DNA from: an uncultured Telmatospirillum sp.
GTDB lineage: Bacteria > Pseudomonadota > Alphaproteobacteria > Rhodospirillales > Magnetospirillaceae
Assembly: GCA_903858635.1 (NCBI GenBank)
Contig: CAIOJO010000188.1
Span: 1-35,675, forward strand
DNA length: 35,675 bases
Direction of reading: 5' to 3'
This document shows positions 8,932 through 18,754 of the stretch, piece after piece. Position numbers and translations under genes: made by a program. Position 1 is the stretch's first letter, and every line of letters starts with the position of its first letter. The notes beneath the pieces were generated by a model, which searched no databases, was not told where the DNA came from, and saw nothing but the letters and a program-made list of their open reading frames with translations.

Positions 8932-9061
8932 GCCAAACGAAGAATCGACGGGGGGGACGTCAATCCACTGCGTTTGGTTTACGAATTGGGCAAAACCTCC
9001 GCATCGGCCGCAAGGGTGGATCGGATAGCTCTACCAATGGCTGCCCGACACCCCATTGTGG

Positions 9062-9454
9062 TCACGACGTGGCGTATTTGAACTCCGGCAGCATCCTCAG
9101 CCCTTCCTTCGTGCCGCCTGGCAGAATCACCTGCTTTTCGGTGAAGGTGAGGCTGTCGTATGGCACGACGACCAAATGCGAGCCGACGCCCAAGAAGCCA
9201 CCGATCGAGAGGACGGCATAGGGCTGCTTGCCGTCATGGCTGACCAACAAGTCGTCGATCTTGCCGATGATTTCATTGGCATCGTTGACGACACTGCTAC
9301 CAACCACTTTGGACGAGCGATAGCCGGCCGACAGCAGATGCAAATCCACCTTGACCAGTTCGACCGTCTGCGGCACGCCTTGCGCCCCGAGGGGACCGGA
9401 GAGAAGGACACCACAGATCATGGCGGCACTGGCGAGTATTATTGGTGTTCTCAT
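9062..9454 (-). CDS. Secreted PRC-barrel domain protein
   Basis: 130 residues from MRTPIILASAAM, with AGGAAAA upstream. The signal peptide ends near GAQG. The mature part is a PRC-barrel: GYRSSKVVGSSVVNDANEIIG, IDDLLVSHDGKQPYAVLSIG, GFLGVGSHLVVVPYDSL. PRC-barrels are small beta domains found in RimM, photosynthetic reaction centre H subunits and many alphaproteobacterial secreted proteins linked to stress. Lies just upstream of the CsbD-like gene on the complementary map order. Confidence 0.8.
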   Translation of the reverse strand: MRTPIILASAAMICGVLLSGPLGAQGVPQTVELVKVDLHLLSAGYRSSKVVGSSVVNDANEIIGKIDDLLVSHDGKQPYAVLSIGGFLGVGSHLVVVPYDSLTFTEKQVILPGGTKEGLRMLPEFKYATS

Positions 9455-9504
9455 AACGTATTTTCCTAATCTGGCATCTCTTGCCAGCTTCAGCGCCAAT
9501 ATTT

Positions 9505-9684
9505 CTACTTCTTTACGGCGTCCTTGAGGCCGCCGATCGCGTTCTGGATCTTGCCCTCCACTTTGTCGGCCGCGCCGTCAGTCTGCAGCTTGGCATCTCC
9601 GACCAGCTTGCCGACGGTCTCCTTGACCGACCCTTTGAGCTCTTTCGCCGCACCGGCGATCCGATCCTTATCCATGGCTGCCAT
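9505..9684 (-). CDS. CsbD-like stress protein
   Basis: A 59-residue protein, MAAMDKDRIAGAAKELKGSV, continuing KETVGKLVGDAKLQTDGAAD and ending GLKDAVKK. This is the CsbD family pattern of short, charged, Gly/Lys-rich general-stress proteins of unknown biochemistry. A second start, MDKDRI at 9675, is equally good for the family; TTGGAG lies close to the first ATG. One of the best copies of the shared promoter element ends about 50 bases upstream and would give a leader of about 17 bases. Confidence 0.85.
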   Translation of the reverse strand: MAAMDKDRIAGAAKELKGSVKETVGKLVGDAKLQTDGAADKVEGKIQNAIGGLKDAVKK

Positions 9685-9707
9685 ACTCCAATTTCCTTAT
9701 TGAGCCG

Positions 9708-9754
9708 ACCCTATCAGGACCGATGTGGGCTCGGTCAGACTCGGAAAATACTTA
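9708..9754 (-). promoter_or_regulatory. Shared stress-promoter element upstream of csbD-like gene
   Basis: TAAGTATTTTCCGAGTCTG (9736-9754, minus strand) is followed 22 bases later by TAGGGT (9708-9713). A start site about 7 bases further would lie near 9701, just upstream of the CsbD ribosome site. Confidence 0.65.
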
Positions 9755-9970
9755 GAAGTAACGCCCCTCTTCCGTGGCTAAATCCGCCCCGGAAGCGATG
9801 ATGACGTCGATGGCGAGAGGATCGCCAAAGCGTCGGATCGACATGTCCCTCAACCTTCGCGCGACGTCTTCGAACGTCGCATCGGCGGCCAGGCTGAATG
9901 ACATCACCGCGTCGGGGAAGACAAGCCGGAGACGACTGTCTGCGGCGCGTTCGCCTCGTTTGTACTGCAT
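9752..9970 (-). CDS. Small hypothetical protein
   Basis: 72 residues from MQYKRGERAADSR, chosen because GGAG sits 6 bases upstream; the frame is open to 9994. The sequence RLRLVFPDAVMSFSLAADAT, FEDVARRLRDMSIRRFGDPL, AIDVIIA looks like a compact alpha/beta domain, not a shadow. I cannot name a family. A copy of the shared promoter element ends about 60 bases upstream and would give a leader of about 23 bases, which supports the gene being real. Confidence 0.6.
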   Translation of the reverse strand: MQYKRGERAADSRLRLVFPDAVMSFSLAADATFEDVARRLRDMSIRRFGDPLAIDVIIASGADLATEEGRYF

Positions 9971-9999
9971 TCGATTCTCCATCATCCGTCTCACGGTAC

Positions 10000-10047
10000 A
10001 GACTAGGGATCGACGATAGAGCCCCGATAGGCTCGGAAATCACCCAA
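10000..10047 (-). promoter_or_regulatory. Shared stress-promoter element upstream of the small gene at 9752-9970
   Basis: TTGGGTGATTTCCGAGCCT (10029-10047, minus strand) is followed 23 bases later by TAGTCT (10000-10005). It is weaker than the csbD copy in the first six bases but identical in TTTCCGAG. Confidence 0.5.
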
Positions 10048-10295
10048 GGGGCTTGCGGCCTCAAGGCCGGAGAATTGCCCGCCACCGTCACGCCAAACCG
10101 CGACCTGCATGAGCCAGCCAGGCCAGCGCGACGACCAGACGCACGATTATCCTGCTGCACGGACTTATTGCCTCAAGTGGAGCCGATTGCGGTGATAAGG
10201 CGAGAAGCCAAAGCGACGCCTGCGCATCGGCCACCTGGAAATATCGGTCAGCACTGGTGAATCGAGAGTGGTATCAACGACAGTTGACGCCGCTC

Positions 10296-10342
10296 TAAGT
10301 ACTTTCCGAGGCTGTTCCCGGATATCTCCGGTCAGCTATGGT
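10296..10342 (+). promoter_or_regulatory. Shared stress-promoter element upstream of the small gene at 10371-10592
   Basis: TAAGTACTTTCCGAGGCTG (10296-10314) is followed 22 bases later by TATGGT (10337-10342). It is the only copy on the plus strand and points at the only plus-strand gene of the block, with a predicted leader of about 22 bases. Confidence 0.65.
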
Positions 10343-10370
10343 CGAAAGGCTGTGATCAATGGAGGCGATC

Positions 10371-10592
10371 ATGTTCGGCAATGATCAAGTGTCGCTCAAC
10401 GACAGGTTCACGACGGGTAGCGGCCTGTATTCGAAGGTGTACGTCGTCGAAGCGCTAATCGAGCGGCCGGCGATTCCCCTGCACGCCCGTTTGTTCGCCC
10501 AAGGCGATGAGCGCGGTAGCGGGATGCTGATTTCGGCATCCGCCCTTCTGGACCCGCGTTTCTGGCACCGGGTTTCCGCCAAGCCGGATTGA
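10371..10592 (+). CDS. Small hypothetical protein
   Basis: 73 residues from MFGNDQVSLNDRF, chosen because GGAGG precedes it at 5 bases; an ATG at 10359 is less well placed. The core (FTTGSGLYSKVYVVEALIER, IPLHARLFAQGDERGSGMLI, SASALLDPRFWHRV) resembles short beta-rich unknown proteins I have seen in Rhodospirillales. No function can be given. Its promoter element matches that of the stress genes on the other strand. Confidence 0.6.
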   Translation: MFGNDQVSLNDRFTTGSGLYSKVYVVEALIERPAIPLHARLFAQGDERGSGMLISASALLDPRFWHRVSAKPD

Positions 10593-10665
10593 TCCGGCCG
10601 CGGCAGCCCCTCGCCCCGCCCCGCTCCCGCAGGGGAGCAGGAGGTCGGTCGCCAACAAGCCCGAG

Positions 10666-10959
10666 TTAGAGGCTCGAGCCGACTTCCTTGTCCAGCAGCG
10701 CCTGCATCATCGCCAGAGCCACCACCTCGGCCGTTGCATCGTCGACCGAGACCTCGGTGTCGGACGATGCCGCGCTCGCCCGGACGATGATGTCGGTGAG
10801 GTCGGCGATCAGCTTGTCGACCTGCGACTGCTGGCCGAAACCGGGTGCATCGTGGTGGCGCCGCTGATAATTGCCGGCGAACCTCTCGACCGCCGGGCGG
10901 TAATCGGCGGCAGGCCCGGCCGAACGACCGAATTCATCAGCGTACATGATCTGAGCCAT
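10666..10959 (-). CDS. Hypothetical protein
   Basis: 97 residues from MAQIMYADEFGRSAGPA. This start has GCAGGAGA upstream, and the codons before it, though open to 11166, look non-coding (many AT-ending codons). The C-terminal half (VDKLIADLTDIIVRASAASS, VALAMMQALLDKEVGSSL) is helical. Not recognised. It is the last gene of the accessory block before ftsB. A longer form from 11166, also with a fair ribosome site (GAGGG), is possible. Confidence 0.5.
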   Translation of the reverse strand: MAQIMYADEFGRSAGPAADYRPAVERFAGNYQRRHHDAPGFGQQSQVDKLIADLTDIIVRASAASSDTEVSVDDATAEVVALAMMQALLDKEVGSSL

Positions 10960-11179
10960 GGCTATCTCCTGCCTGGAAAATGCTACTCCCCAGCCATCCC
11001 ATGCAAGCTCCGCACCAACCGACAAATCATTGAATTCAAGGCCTTCGGTCATTGATTGCGCCGCACTGGGCAGGAAGCGAGCCGGCAAGCATTGCCTAGC
11101 ATCGGCATCCGCCGTGTCGGTCGCGCCATGCGGCAGGTCGAGCGAAAGAGCCATGGCAGATGTCATTTCAGTCCACCCT

Positions 11180-11506
11180 CTAAGGACGGTCCCGGCGCAA
11201 CACGATGACCTCGTCGTCGCGGCCCAGGTTGAGCATCAGGCGGGCCCGTTCTTCCAACATATCGGCGTCGAGATGGTCCGGGCGCAGCAGGCGGGCCCGC
11301 CGGTCCAGGTTGTCGCGCGCCGTCTCGAGTTGATCGAGGGAATCCTCGGCCTGCTTGATTTCCTGGTTCAGCCGCCACCACGCCAGCAGGCCGCGATCGC
11401 CCTGAACCGTGTGATAGGCGAAATAGACCACCGCAGTCAGCCCCAGGAAGGGACCGATGACATGACGGGCGCGGCGCCTGATTTCGTTCAAGATGACCAT
11501 GGCCAT
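11180..11506 (-). CDS. ftsB: FtsB/DivIC-family septum formation initiator
   Basis: 108 residues (or 106 from the second ATG at 11500). A short basic N-terminus is followed by one membrane segment (VIGPFLGLTAVVYFAYHTV), then a coiled coil (WWRLNQEIKQAEDSLDQLET, ARDNLDRRARLLRP) and a LNLGRDDEVIVLRRD tail. This is the FtsB layout; the protein bridges FtsL and FtsQ in the divisome. It follows eno, the usual alphaproteobacterial order. Ribosome site weak. Confidence 0.85.
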   Translation of the reverse strand: MAMVILNEIRRRARHVIGPFLGLTAVVYFAYHTVQGDRGLLAWWRLNQEIKQAEDSLDQLETARDNLDRRARLLRPDHLDADMLEERARLMLNLGRDDEVIVLRRDRP

Positions 11507-12018
11507 ATGGAATCACATGGCGATTCCCGCCGTCAACAGTAATTTAACTAGATTAAAGGAAATTTTAATAATTGTGAGCGCCGCATTACATGAAGAATGG
11601 CTTTTATATATTTTTATCCGTCATTGTATTTCGCAAGACATGAACCTTGCCAAGGATGCCATTCTTTAAATCAAGACAGATCGGCAGCCAATCCATTCCG
11701 ATGGCCGGACTCAATGTCGATTCTATTGATTGACGCGAGGACTCGACCGTCGGCCGCGACGACTCATCCGTCGGACGCGGTGACTCCGGGCCATCCCCCG
11801 AAGACTCTGACGTCGCGGTCCAAGAGCCCCGGACCGAGTCCACGGCTGTCCGCTTTAACGCATTCGGTTGTGTCGCACGCGCAATACACCACCCTACTCG
11901 TCATGGCCGGGCTCGACCCGGCCATCCACGTGGTGCCGTCTTCCCCTATGATCGAGGTGCGGCGCGGCGTGGCTACCCGGCACAAGGCCGGGCATGACGA
12001 GAAAAGGATATATCGGCT
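11507..12018. other. eno-ftsB intergenic region
   Basis: About 510 bases without a convincing gene. 11520-11640 is AT-rich and probably holds the ftsB promoter. 11720-11790 has a short 21-base tandem repeat (ACTCGACCGTCGG and ACTCATCCGTCGG units at 11741-11761 and 11762-11782). 11898-12000 is a palindromic repeat element. A minus-strand frame at 11604-11843 reads through the tandem repeat as 7-residue units (SPRPTDE, SSRPTVE, SSRQSIE) but has no recognisable domain. Confidence 0.55.
11898..12000. repeat. REP/BIME-like palindromic element
   Basis: Imperfect inverted repeats of 33 bases (11898-11930 and 11968-12000) begin TCGTCATGGCCGGG and end CGGGCATGACGA, enclosing a 37-base spacer. This CGTCATG-CCGG type is a common intergenic repeat of alphaproteobacteria. 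It lies just downstream of eno and may act as a transcription terminator or mRNA stabiliser. Confidence 0.7.
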
Positions 12019-13365
<1,347 letters not shown>

Positions 13366-14211
13366 TCAAAGGGCGAGCGGTCTGCTCTTGGCGAGGCGGT
13401 CGAATGCCGCCAGCGTGGTGACGAACTCGGTCATGTCCTGCAGGCGGATCATCGTCGCGCCGTCGCTCGGCGCGTCATCGGGGCTCTCGTGGCACTCGGC
13501 GAACACCGCGGCGACGCCGATGGAGACGGCAGCCCGGGCCAACACCAGCGCGAATTCGCGCTGGCCGCCGGAACTGGTGCCCTGCCCGCCCGGCTGCTGC
13601 ACCGAATGGGTGGCGTCGAACACCACCGGACAGCCGGTGCGGGCCATGATCGGCAGGCTGCGCATATCGACCACCAGGGTATTGTAGCCGAAGCTGGCGC
13701 CCCGTTCGCAGACCATCACCCGGTCATTGCCGGTGCTCTCGATCTTCTTCACCACATTGACCATGTCCCAGGGCGCCAGGAACTGGCCTTTCTTGACGTT
13801 GATCGGCCGCCCGGTGGCGCCGGCGGCCAGCAACAGATCGGTCTGACGGCACAGGAAGGCGGGGATCTGCAGGACGTCCACCACCGGCGCCAACAGAGCG
13901 CATTGGGGCGCCGCATGCACGTCGGTGAGCACCGGAATGCCCAGGCTGTCCCTGATCTCGGCGAACACCGGCAGGGCGCCGTCGAGGCCGATGCCCCGCT
14001 GGCCGCCGAGGCTGGTCCGGTTGGCCTTGTCGAACGAAGTCTTGTAGATCAGCCCGACGCCCGCTTTGCGACAGATCTCCTGCAGGGCCGACGCGGTCTC
14101 CAGCGCATGGGCCCGGCTTTCCATCTGACAGGGACCGGCGATCAGGACGAACGGCAGATCGTTGCCGACCGTCACGGAGCCGATAGAGATGCAGCGCGAT
14201 TGGGTCATCAA
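13366..14211 (-). CDS. kdsA: 3-deoxy-8-phosphooctulonate synthase (KDO-8-P synthase)
   Basis: 281 residues; condenses phosphoenolpyruvate with arabinose-5-phosphate to make the KDO precursor for LPS. Motifs: FVLIAGPCQMESRAHAL with Cys28, which marks the metal-dependent class; YKTSFDKANRTSLGGQRG; VLTDVHAA; INVKKGQFLAPWDM; VVFDATHSVQQPGG with the metal His. The late loop reads AECHESPDDAPSDGA, where METHPDP is more usual; the Glu ligand is kept. It begins 7 bases after the pyrG stop. Confidence 0.96.
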   Translation of the reverse strand: MMTQSRCISIGSVTVGNDLPFVLIAGPCQMESRAHALETASALQEICRKAGVGLIYKTSFDKANRTSLGGQRGIGLDGALPVFAEIRDSLGIPVLTDVHAAPQCALLAPVVDVLQIPAFLCRQTDLLLAAGATGRPINVKKGQFLAPWDMVNVVKKIESTGNDRVMVCERGASFGYNTLVVDMRSLPIMARTGCPVVFDATHSVQQPGGQGTSSGGQREFALVLARAAVSIGVAAVFAECHESPDDAPSDGATMIRLQDMTEFVTTLAAFDRLAKSRPLAL

Positions 14212-14218
14212 CTTAAGC

Positions 14219-15853
<1,635 letters not shown>

Positions 15854-15906
15854 CTACAATACACGACAGGTTAGCAGCACCCAAGCGGTGGTGCCGTCAC
15901 ATCCTA

Positions 15907-15942
15907 CAAAAAATAGAGAGGCGGTCATTGCTGCCGCCTCTC
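15907..15942 (-). terminator. Rho-independent terminator after secG
   Basis: On the minus strand GAGAGGCGG pairs with CCGCCTCTC (15916-15924 with 15934-15942; 9-base loop), followed by TATTTTTT. It lies 18 bases after the secG stop and separates secG from pyrG. Confidence 0.85.
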
Positions 15943-15960
15943 GCCTGGATATTTGCCGAA

Positions 15961-16299
15961 CTACCGGCTGATCGGCGCCGTCGGCGCCGTCGGCACTTCG
16001 GGTGCCGGAGCCGCGGGTTTGGCCGGAGCGCCGGGAGTGCTCGTGGCGGGAGTCACGTCCATGATCGAGCCGGCCTGGCCGCGCGAATTGGCGATCAGCG
16101 CCAAGCCGAGGCTGGTCACAAAAAAACCGGTCGCCAGGATGGCCGTGGTGCGGGTCAACAGATTGCCCGCGGCGCGGCTGGTCATCATTCCGCCGCCACC
16201 GCCAATGCCAAGGGCGCCGCCTTCGGAGCGCTGGAGCAGGATGACCCCGACCAGGGCGAGGGCGATGAGCAGATGAACGACCAACAGGACTTGCAGCAT
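15961..16299 (-). CDS. secG: Preprotein translocase subunit SecG
   Basis: 112 residues from MLQVLLVVHLLIALALVGVI. There are two membrane segments with the conserved loop VILLQRSEGGALGIGGGG between them and TRTTAILATGFFVTSLGLAL as the second, then an Ala/Pro-rich cytoplasmic tail. SecG assists SecYE during protein export. Located between tpiA and pyrG, as in many alphaproteobacteria, and ended by a strong terminator. Confidence 0.93.
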   Translation of the reverse strand: MLQVLLVVHLLIALALVGVILLQRSEGGALGIGGGGGMMTSRAAGNLLTRTTAILATGFFVTSLGLALIANSRGQAGSIMDVTPATSTPGAPAKPAAPAPEVPTAPTAPISR

Positions 16300-16435
16300 G
16301 GGACCACCGGCATGAGGACGCGCCGCCACCGAGAGGGCACGCGTTGCCGTCTTTTTATTCGCCCCGAGGCGCCGTGGCAAGCCGGCAATGTGAGTTGCGG
16401 CAGTTTCGTGTCAGCCTCGCCCCGAGGTGCGCCAT

Positions 16436-16515
16436 CAGTGGCGCCGGCCTCCGCGCCGGCGGGGACAGAACCCGCGGCTCCGCGGCGGCGGCCGGCAGGG
16501 ACGCCGGCCCCACTG
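16436..16515. repeat. GC-rich palindromic intergenic element between tpiA and secG
   Basis: An 80-base element with terminal CAGTGGCGCCGGC and GCCGGCCCCACTG, and several inner CGCCGGCG-type palindromes. The terminal inversion and position suggest a REP-like repeat of a different family from those at 11898 and 28558. Copy number cannot be judged from one window. Confidence 0.5.
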
Positions 16516-16531
16516 AAAACATAGAACTTGC

Positions 16532-17287
16532 CTAGGGGCAGCTTTGGGCGATGGCCCAGAAGTCTTCCACCTTGAGGCTGGCGCCGCCGATCAAGCCGCC
16601 GTCGACATCGGCCAGGGCCAAGAGCTCCTTGGCGTTGGACGGCTTCATCGAGCCCCCGTAAAGGATCCGCAGGCGGTCGGCGCCGGCGGCGCCGAGCCGC
16701 TTGCCGGCCAGGGCGCGGATGGCGGCGTGCACCTCGACCACCTCGGGCGTGGTGGGGGTTCGACCGGTGCCGATGGCCCACACCGGCTCATAGGCGATCA
16801 CCGTGTTGTCCGCCGTCGCCCCGGCCGGCAGCGAGCCGTCGAACTGCTCGCCCACCACCGCCAGGGTCCGCCCGGCGTCACGCTCGGCCTCGGTCTCGCC
16901 GATGCAGATGATCGCCACCAGACCGGCGGCATGGGCGGCGGTGGCCTTGGCCTGCACCTGGGCATTGGTCTCGCGGTGATCGGTGCGACGCTCGGAATGG
17001 CCGACGATGACGTGGCTGGCGCCCAGATCCTTCAGCATCGGGGCGGCGATGTCGCCAGTATGGGCGCCGCTGTTGGCGGCATGGCAGTCCTGCCCGCCCA
17101 CCGCCAAGCCGCTGCCGGCGACGGCGCGGCAAAGCGCGTCGATCAGGGTGGCCGGCGGGCAGACCAGAAGATCCGCCGGCGGCGGCGCAGCCTTCAGCTT
17201 GGCAGCGATCCCTTCGGCCAGGGCCAGGCCGTCGGCCTTGAGGCCGTTCATTTTCCAGTTTCCGGCGATCAGCGGACGACGTGCCAT
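16532..17287 (-). CDS. tpiA: Triose-phosphate isomerase
   Basis: 251 residues. GNWKMNG carries the active-site Lys, [10 protein letters not shown] the His, and [16 protein letters not shown] the Glu plus the flexible loop. The C-terminus has [12 protein letters not shown] and GLIGGASL phosphate-binding motifs. Interconverts dihydroxyacetone phosphate and glyceraldehyde-3-phosphate. Precedes secG by about 230 bases, which contain a palindromic repeat. Confidence 0.97.
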   Translation of the reverse strand: MARRPLIAGNWKMNGLKADGLALAEGIAAKLKAAPPPADLLVCPPATLIDALCRAVAGSGLAVGGQDCHAANSGAHTGDIAAPMLKDLGASHVIVGHSERRTDHRETNAQVQAKATAAHAAGLVAIICIGETEAERDAGRTLAVVGEQFDGSLPAGATADNTVIAYEPVWAIGTGRTPTTPEVVEVHAAIRALAGKRLGAAGADRLRILYGGSMKPSNAKELLALADVDGGLIGGASLKVEDFWAIAQSCP

Positions 17288-17409
17288 GGTTTGTCTCCTC
17301 GCATGCTTTCAGGGCGCCGAGGGTTTAGCACAGGGTCGCGGTGTTTTCCAGACGGGGGCAACGCGCTTAGGGAACTCGCCCGGACCTTTCCGGTTGGAAC
17401 TCCCGACGA

Positions 17410-18006
17410 TTAAGAGAAGGAACCGCCAAGGCGCCAAGACGCCAAGGTATGGGAGGACAGGACCACTCGCCGAAGCCCATCCTTGATGCGCGGCACGTTA
17501 AAATTGATAAGCAATCCCAGATGATGTCCGGATAGCTTAAGGTAAGTCAGCAGTTGCGCCTCGTGAACCGGCAAAGACCGTTCGCATGCCTTGATTTCGA
17601 TCACGATCAAATGATTGACCACCATGTCCATGCGAATACCAGCGTTGATACGAATGTCTCGGTAAAGGACGGGAACGGCAACCTGGCGCTGGACCGACAG
17701 GCCGCGGACACCAAGCTCGCAAGCGAGGCACTGCTCGTAGACGGATTCGAGCAAGCCGGGGCCCAGTGTGCGATGAACCATGAAGGCGCCATCAACGATT
17801 TGCCGCGCAATGAGGTCTTCTCCCGAAGACGGCTCGTCGACCTTGGCGCCTTGGCGTCTTGGCGGTTCATCTGGAGCGGGCAGTGCTGGTCTGTCGCCCG
17901 GGGGTGCCAACTGGTAACGCGCTCCGCATTCAAAGTCCGGGGCGGATACAAATATTTCCTTTTTGGCACTATACGGCAACACTCGAACCACATCAAGAGC
18001 GGACAC
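17410..18006 (-). CDS. GxxExxY-family PD-(D/E)XK-like protein, start uncertain, possibly frameshifted
   Basis: The recognisable domain spans residues 63-185 of this frame. It has [18 protein letters not shown] (G84-x-x-E87-x-x-Y90), [17 protein letters not shown] with Asp127 and Glu137-x-Lys139 of the PD-(D/E)XK nuclease pattern, and [20 protein letters not shown]. The family averages about 125 residues and its function is unknown. The first 60 residues are not family-like. A good sigma-70 promoter (17968-17996) overlaps the N-terminal codons, so the 18006 start is doubtful. An ATG at 17870 opens [10 protein letters not shown] inside the flanking repeat but in another frame. The C-terminus ([12 protein letters not shown]) is translated from the other repeat. 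A one-base lesion may have broken the gene. Confidence 0.7.
   Translation of the reverse strand: MSALDVVRVLPYSAKKEIFVSAPDFECGARYQLAPPGDRPALPAPDEPPRRQGAKVDEPSSGEDLIARQIVDGAFMVHRTLGPGLLESVYEQCLACELGVRGLSVQRQVAVPVLYRDIRINAGIRMDMVVNHLIVIEIKACERSLPVHEAQLLTYLKLSGHHLGLLINFNVPRIKDGLRRVVLSSHTLASWRLGGSFS
17420..17447. repeat. CGCCAAG repeat, left flank of the GxxExxY gene
   Basis: 28 bases beginning GAACCGCCAAGGCGCCAAG with three CGCCAAG units. It is the inverted counterpart of 17841-17868, with differences only in the order of the middle units. It forms the last codons of the GxxExxY frame. Confidence 0.8.
17841..17868. repeat. CGCCAAG repeat, right flank of the GxxExxY gene
   Basis: 28 bases ending TTGGCGTCTTGGCGGTTC, inverted relative to 17420-17447. 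On the minus strand it runs straight into the ATG at 17870, so that a natural start would read [10 protein letters not shown]. Confidence 0.8.
17968..17996 (-). promoter_or_regulatory. Sigma-70 promoter for the GxxExxY gene
   Basis: TTGATG (17991-17996) and TATAGT (17968-17973) on the minus strand, separated by exactly 17 bases. This is a near-consensus housekeeping promoter, in an AT-rich patch about 100 bases upstream of the ATG at 17870. Confidence 0.65.
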
Positions 18007-18077
18007 CCTACTCCCCTATCGACGGTTAGCCGAAACGACGACAATCTCGTCGAGACAATCCAGCCAGGATCGGCAAC

Positions 18078-18671
18078 ATGAACCCATTGGCCTTCTGGTA
18101 CGAGTTCGCCAGCCCCTATTCCTACCTCGCCGCCGTGCGGATCGGCCCGCTGGCGGCGGCGGCCGGGCGGTCGCTGGCGTGGCGACCGTTCCTGCTCGGC
18201 CCGATCTTCGCCGCGCAAGGGTGGAACGACTCGCCCTTCAATATCTATCCGGCCAAGGGCGCCTATATGTGGCGGGACATGGAGCGGCTATGCGATCTCC
18301 ATGAGCTGCCATGGCGCCGCCCCTCGGCCTTCCCGCGCAATGGGGTCAAGGCCGCCCGCCTGGCCCTGGCCCTCGACCAGGACTCCGCCCGAGCCGATTT
18401 CTCGCAGGCGGTCTTCGCGGCGAATTTCTTCGCCGACCGGGACATCGGCGCCGCCGAGGTGCTGGCCGAAATCGTGACCGAGCTCGGGCTGCCGGCAGAA
18501 CAGTTGGCGCTACGCGCCGAAAGCCTGCCGATTCGCGGCCTGCTGCGGGCCCAGACCGCGGAAGCGATACGTCTCGGCATCTTCGGGGCGCCCAGCTTCA
18601 CCGTCGGCAACGAGCTGTTCTGGGGCCACGACCGCCTCGGCCACGCCTTGGCTTGGCGCCGCCGGCCCTGA
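18078..18671 (+). CDS. DsbA-fold 2-hydroxychromene-2-carboxylate isomerase-like protein
   Basis: 197 residues of the HCCA-isomerase/kappa-GST-like branch of the thioredoxin fold. The N-terminal FWYEFASPYSYLAAVRIGPL places Ser where DsbA has its Cys, and WRPFLLGPIF follows. A helical insert (FPRNGVKAARLALALDQDSA) comes next, and the C-terminal GIFGAPSFTVGNELFWGHDR is diagnostic. These enzymes are glutathione-dependent isomerases in naphthalene breakdown, but many genomic copies have no known substrate. No catabolic neighbours are present. Confidence 0.85.
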   Translation: MNPLAFWYEFASPYSYLAAVRIGPLAAAAGRSLAWRPFLLGPIFAAQGWNDSPFNIYPAKGAYMWRDMERLCDLHELPWRRPSAFPRNGVKAARLALALDQDSARADFSQAVFAANFFADRDIGAAEVLAEIVTELGLPAEQLALRAESLPIRGLLRAQTAEAIRLGIFGAPSFTVGNELFWGHDRLGHALAWRRRP

Positions 18672-18754
18672 GGCGGTTCGGTTTTCCGAGTTGCCCAGGC
18701 TTTGGGCGGCTTCTATGATGCGGCCTCGCGGCGTCAGACTTCCCCCGGAGTGAC

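Larger units (their letters stand above)
9971..10370. other. Divergent intergenic region with two promoter elements
   Basis: About 400 bases with no convincing gene. It separates two small genes transcribed away from each other. A shared promoter element lies near each end (10000-10047 minus, 10296-10342 plus). Between them (about 10060-10270) I see no further structure. Confidence 0.6.

Noticed and set aside
9456-9475. GTATTTTCCTAATCTGG near the PRC-barrel start
   Set aside because: Resembles the shared element but is in the opposite orientation to the gene and overlaps its ribosome site; no -10 follows.
10966-10990. AGTAGCATTTTCCAGGCAG upstream of the gene at 10666-10959
   Set aside because: Two extra bases inside the motif, and too close to the start codon to act as the same promoter type.
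11163-11516. 117-codon minus-strand frame overlapping ftsB
   Set aside because: Out-of-frame shadow of ftsB; Pro/Arg-rich with no signature.
18676-18700. TTTTCCGAGTTGCC resembling the shared promoter element
   Set aside because: Lacks the TRAGTA part and a spaced -10, and lies at the end of the HCCA-isomerase-like gene; probably chance.
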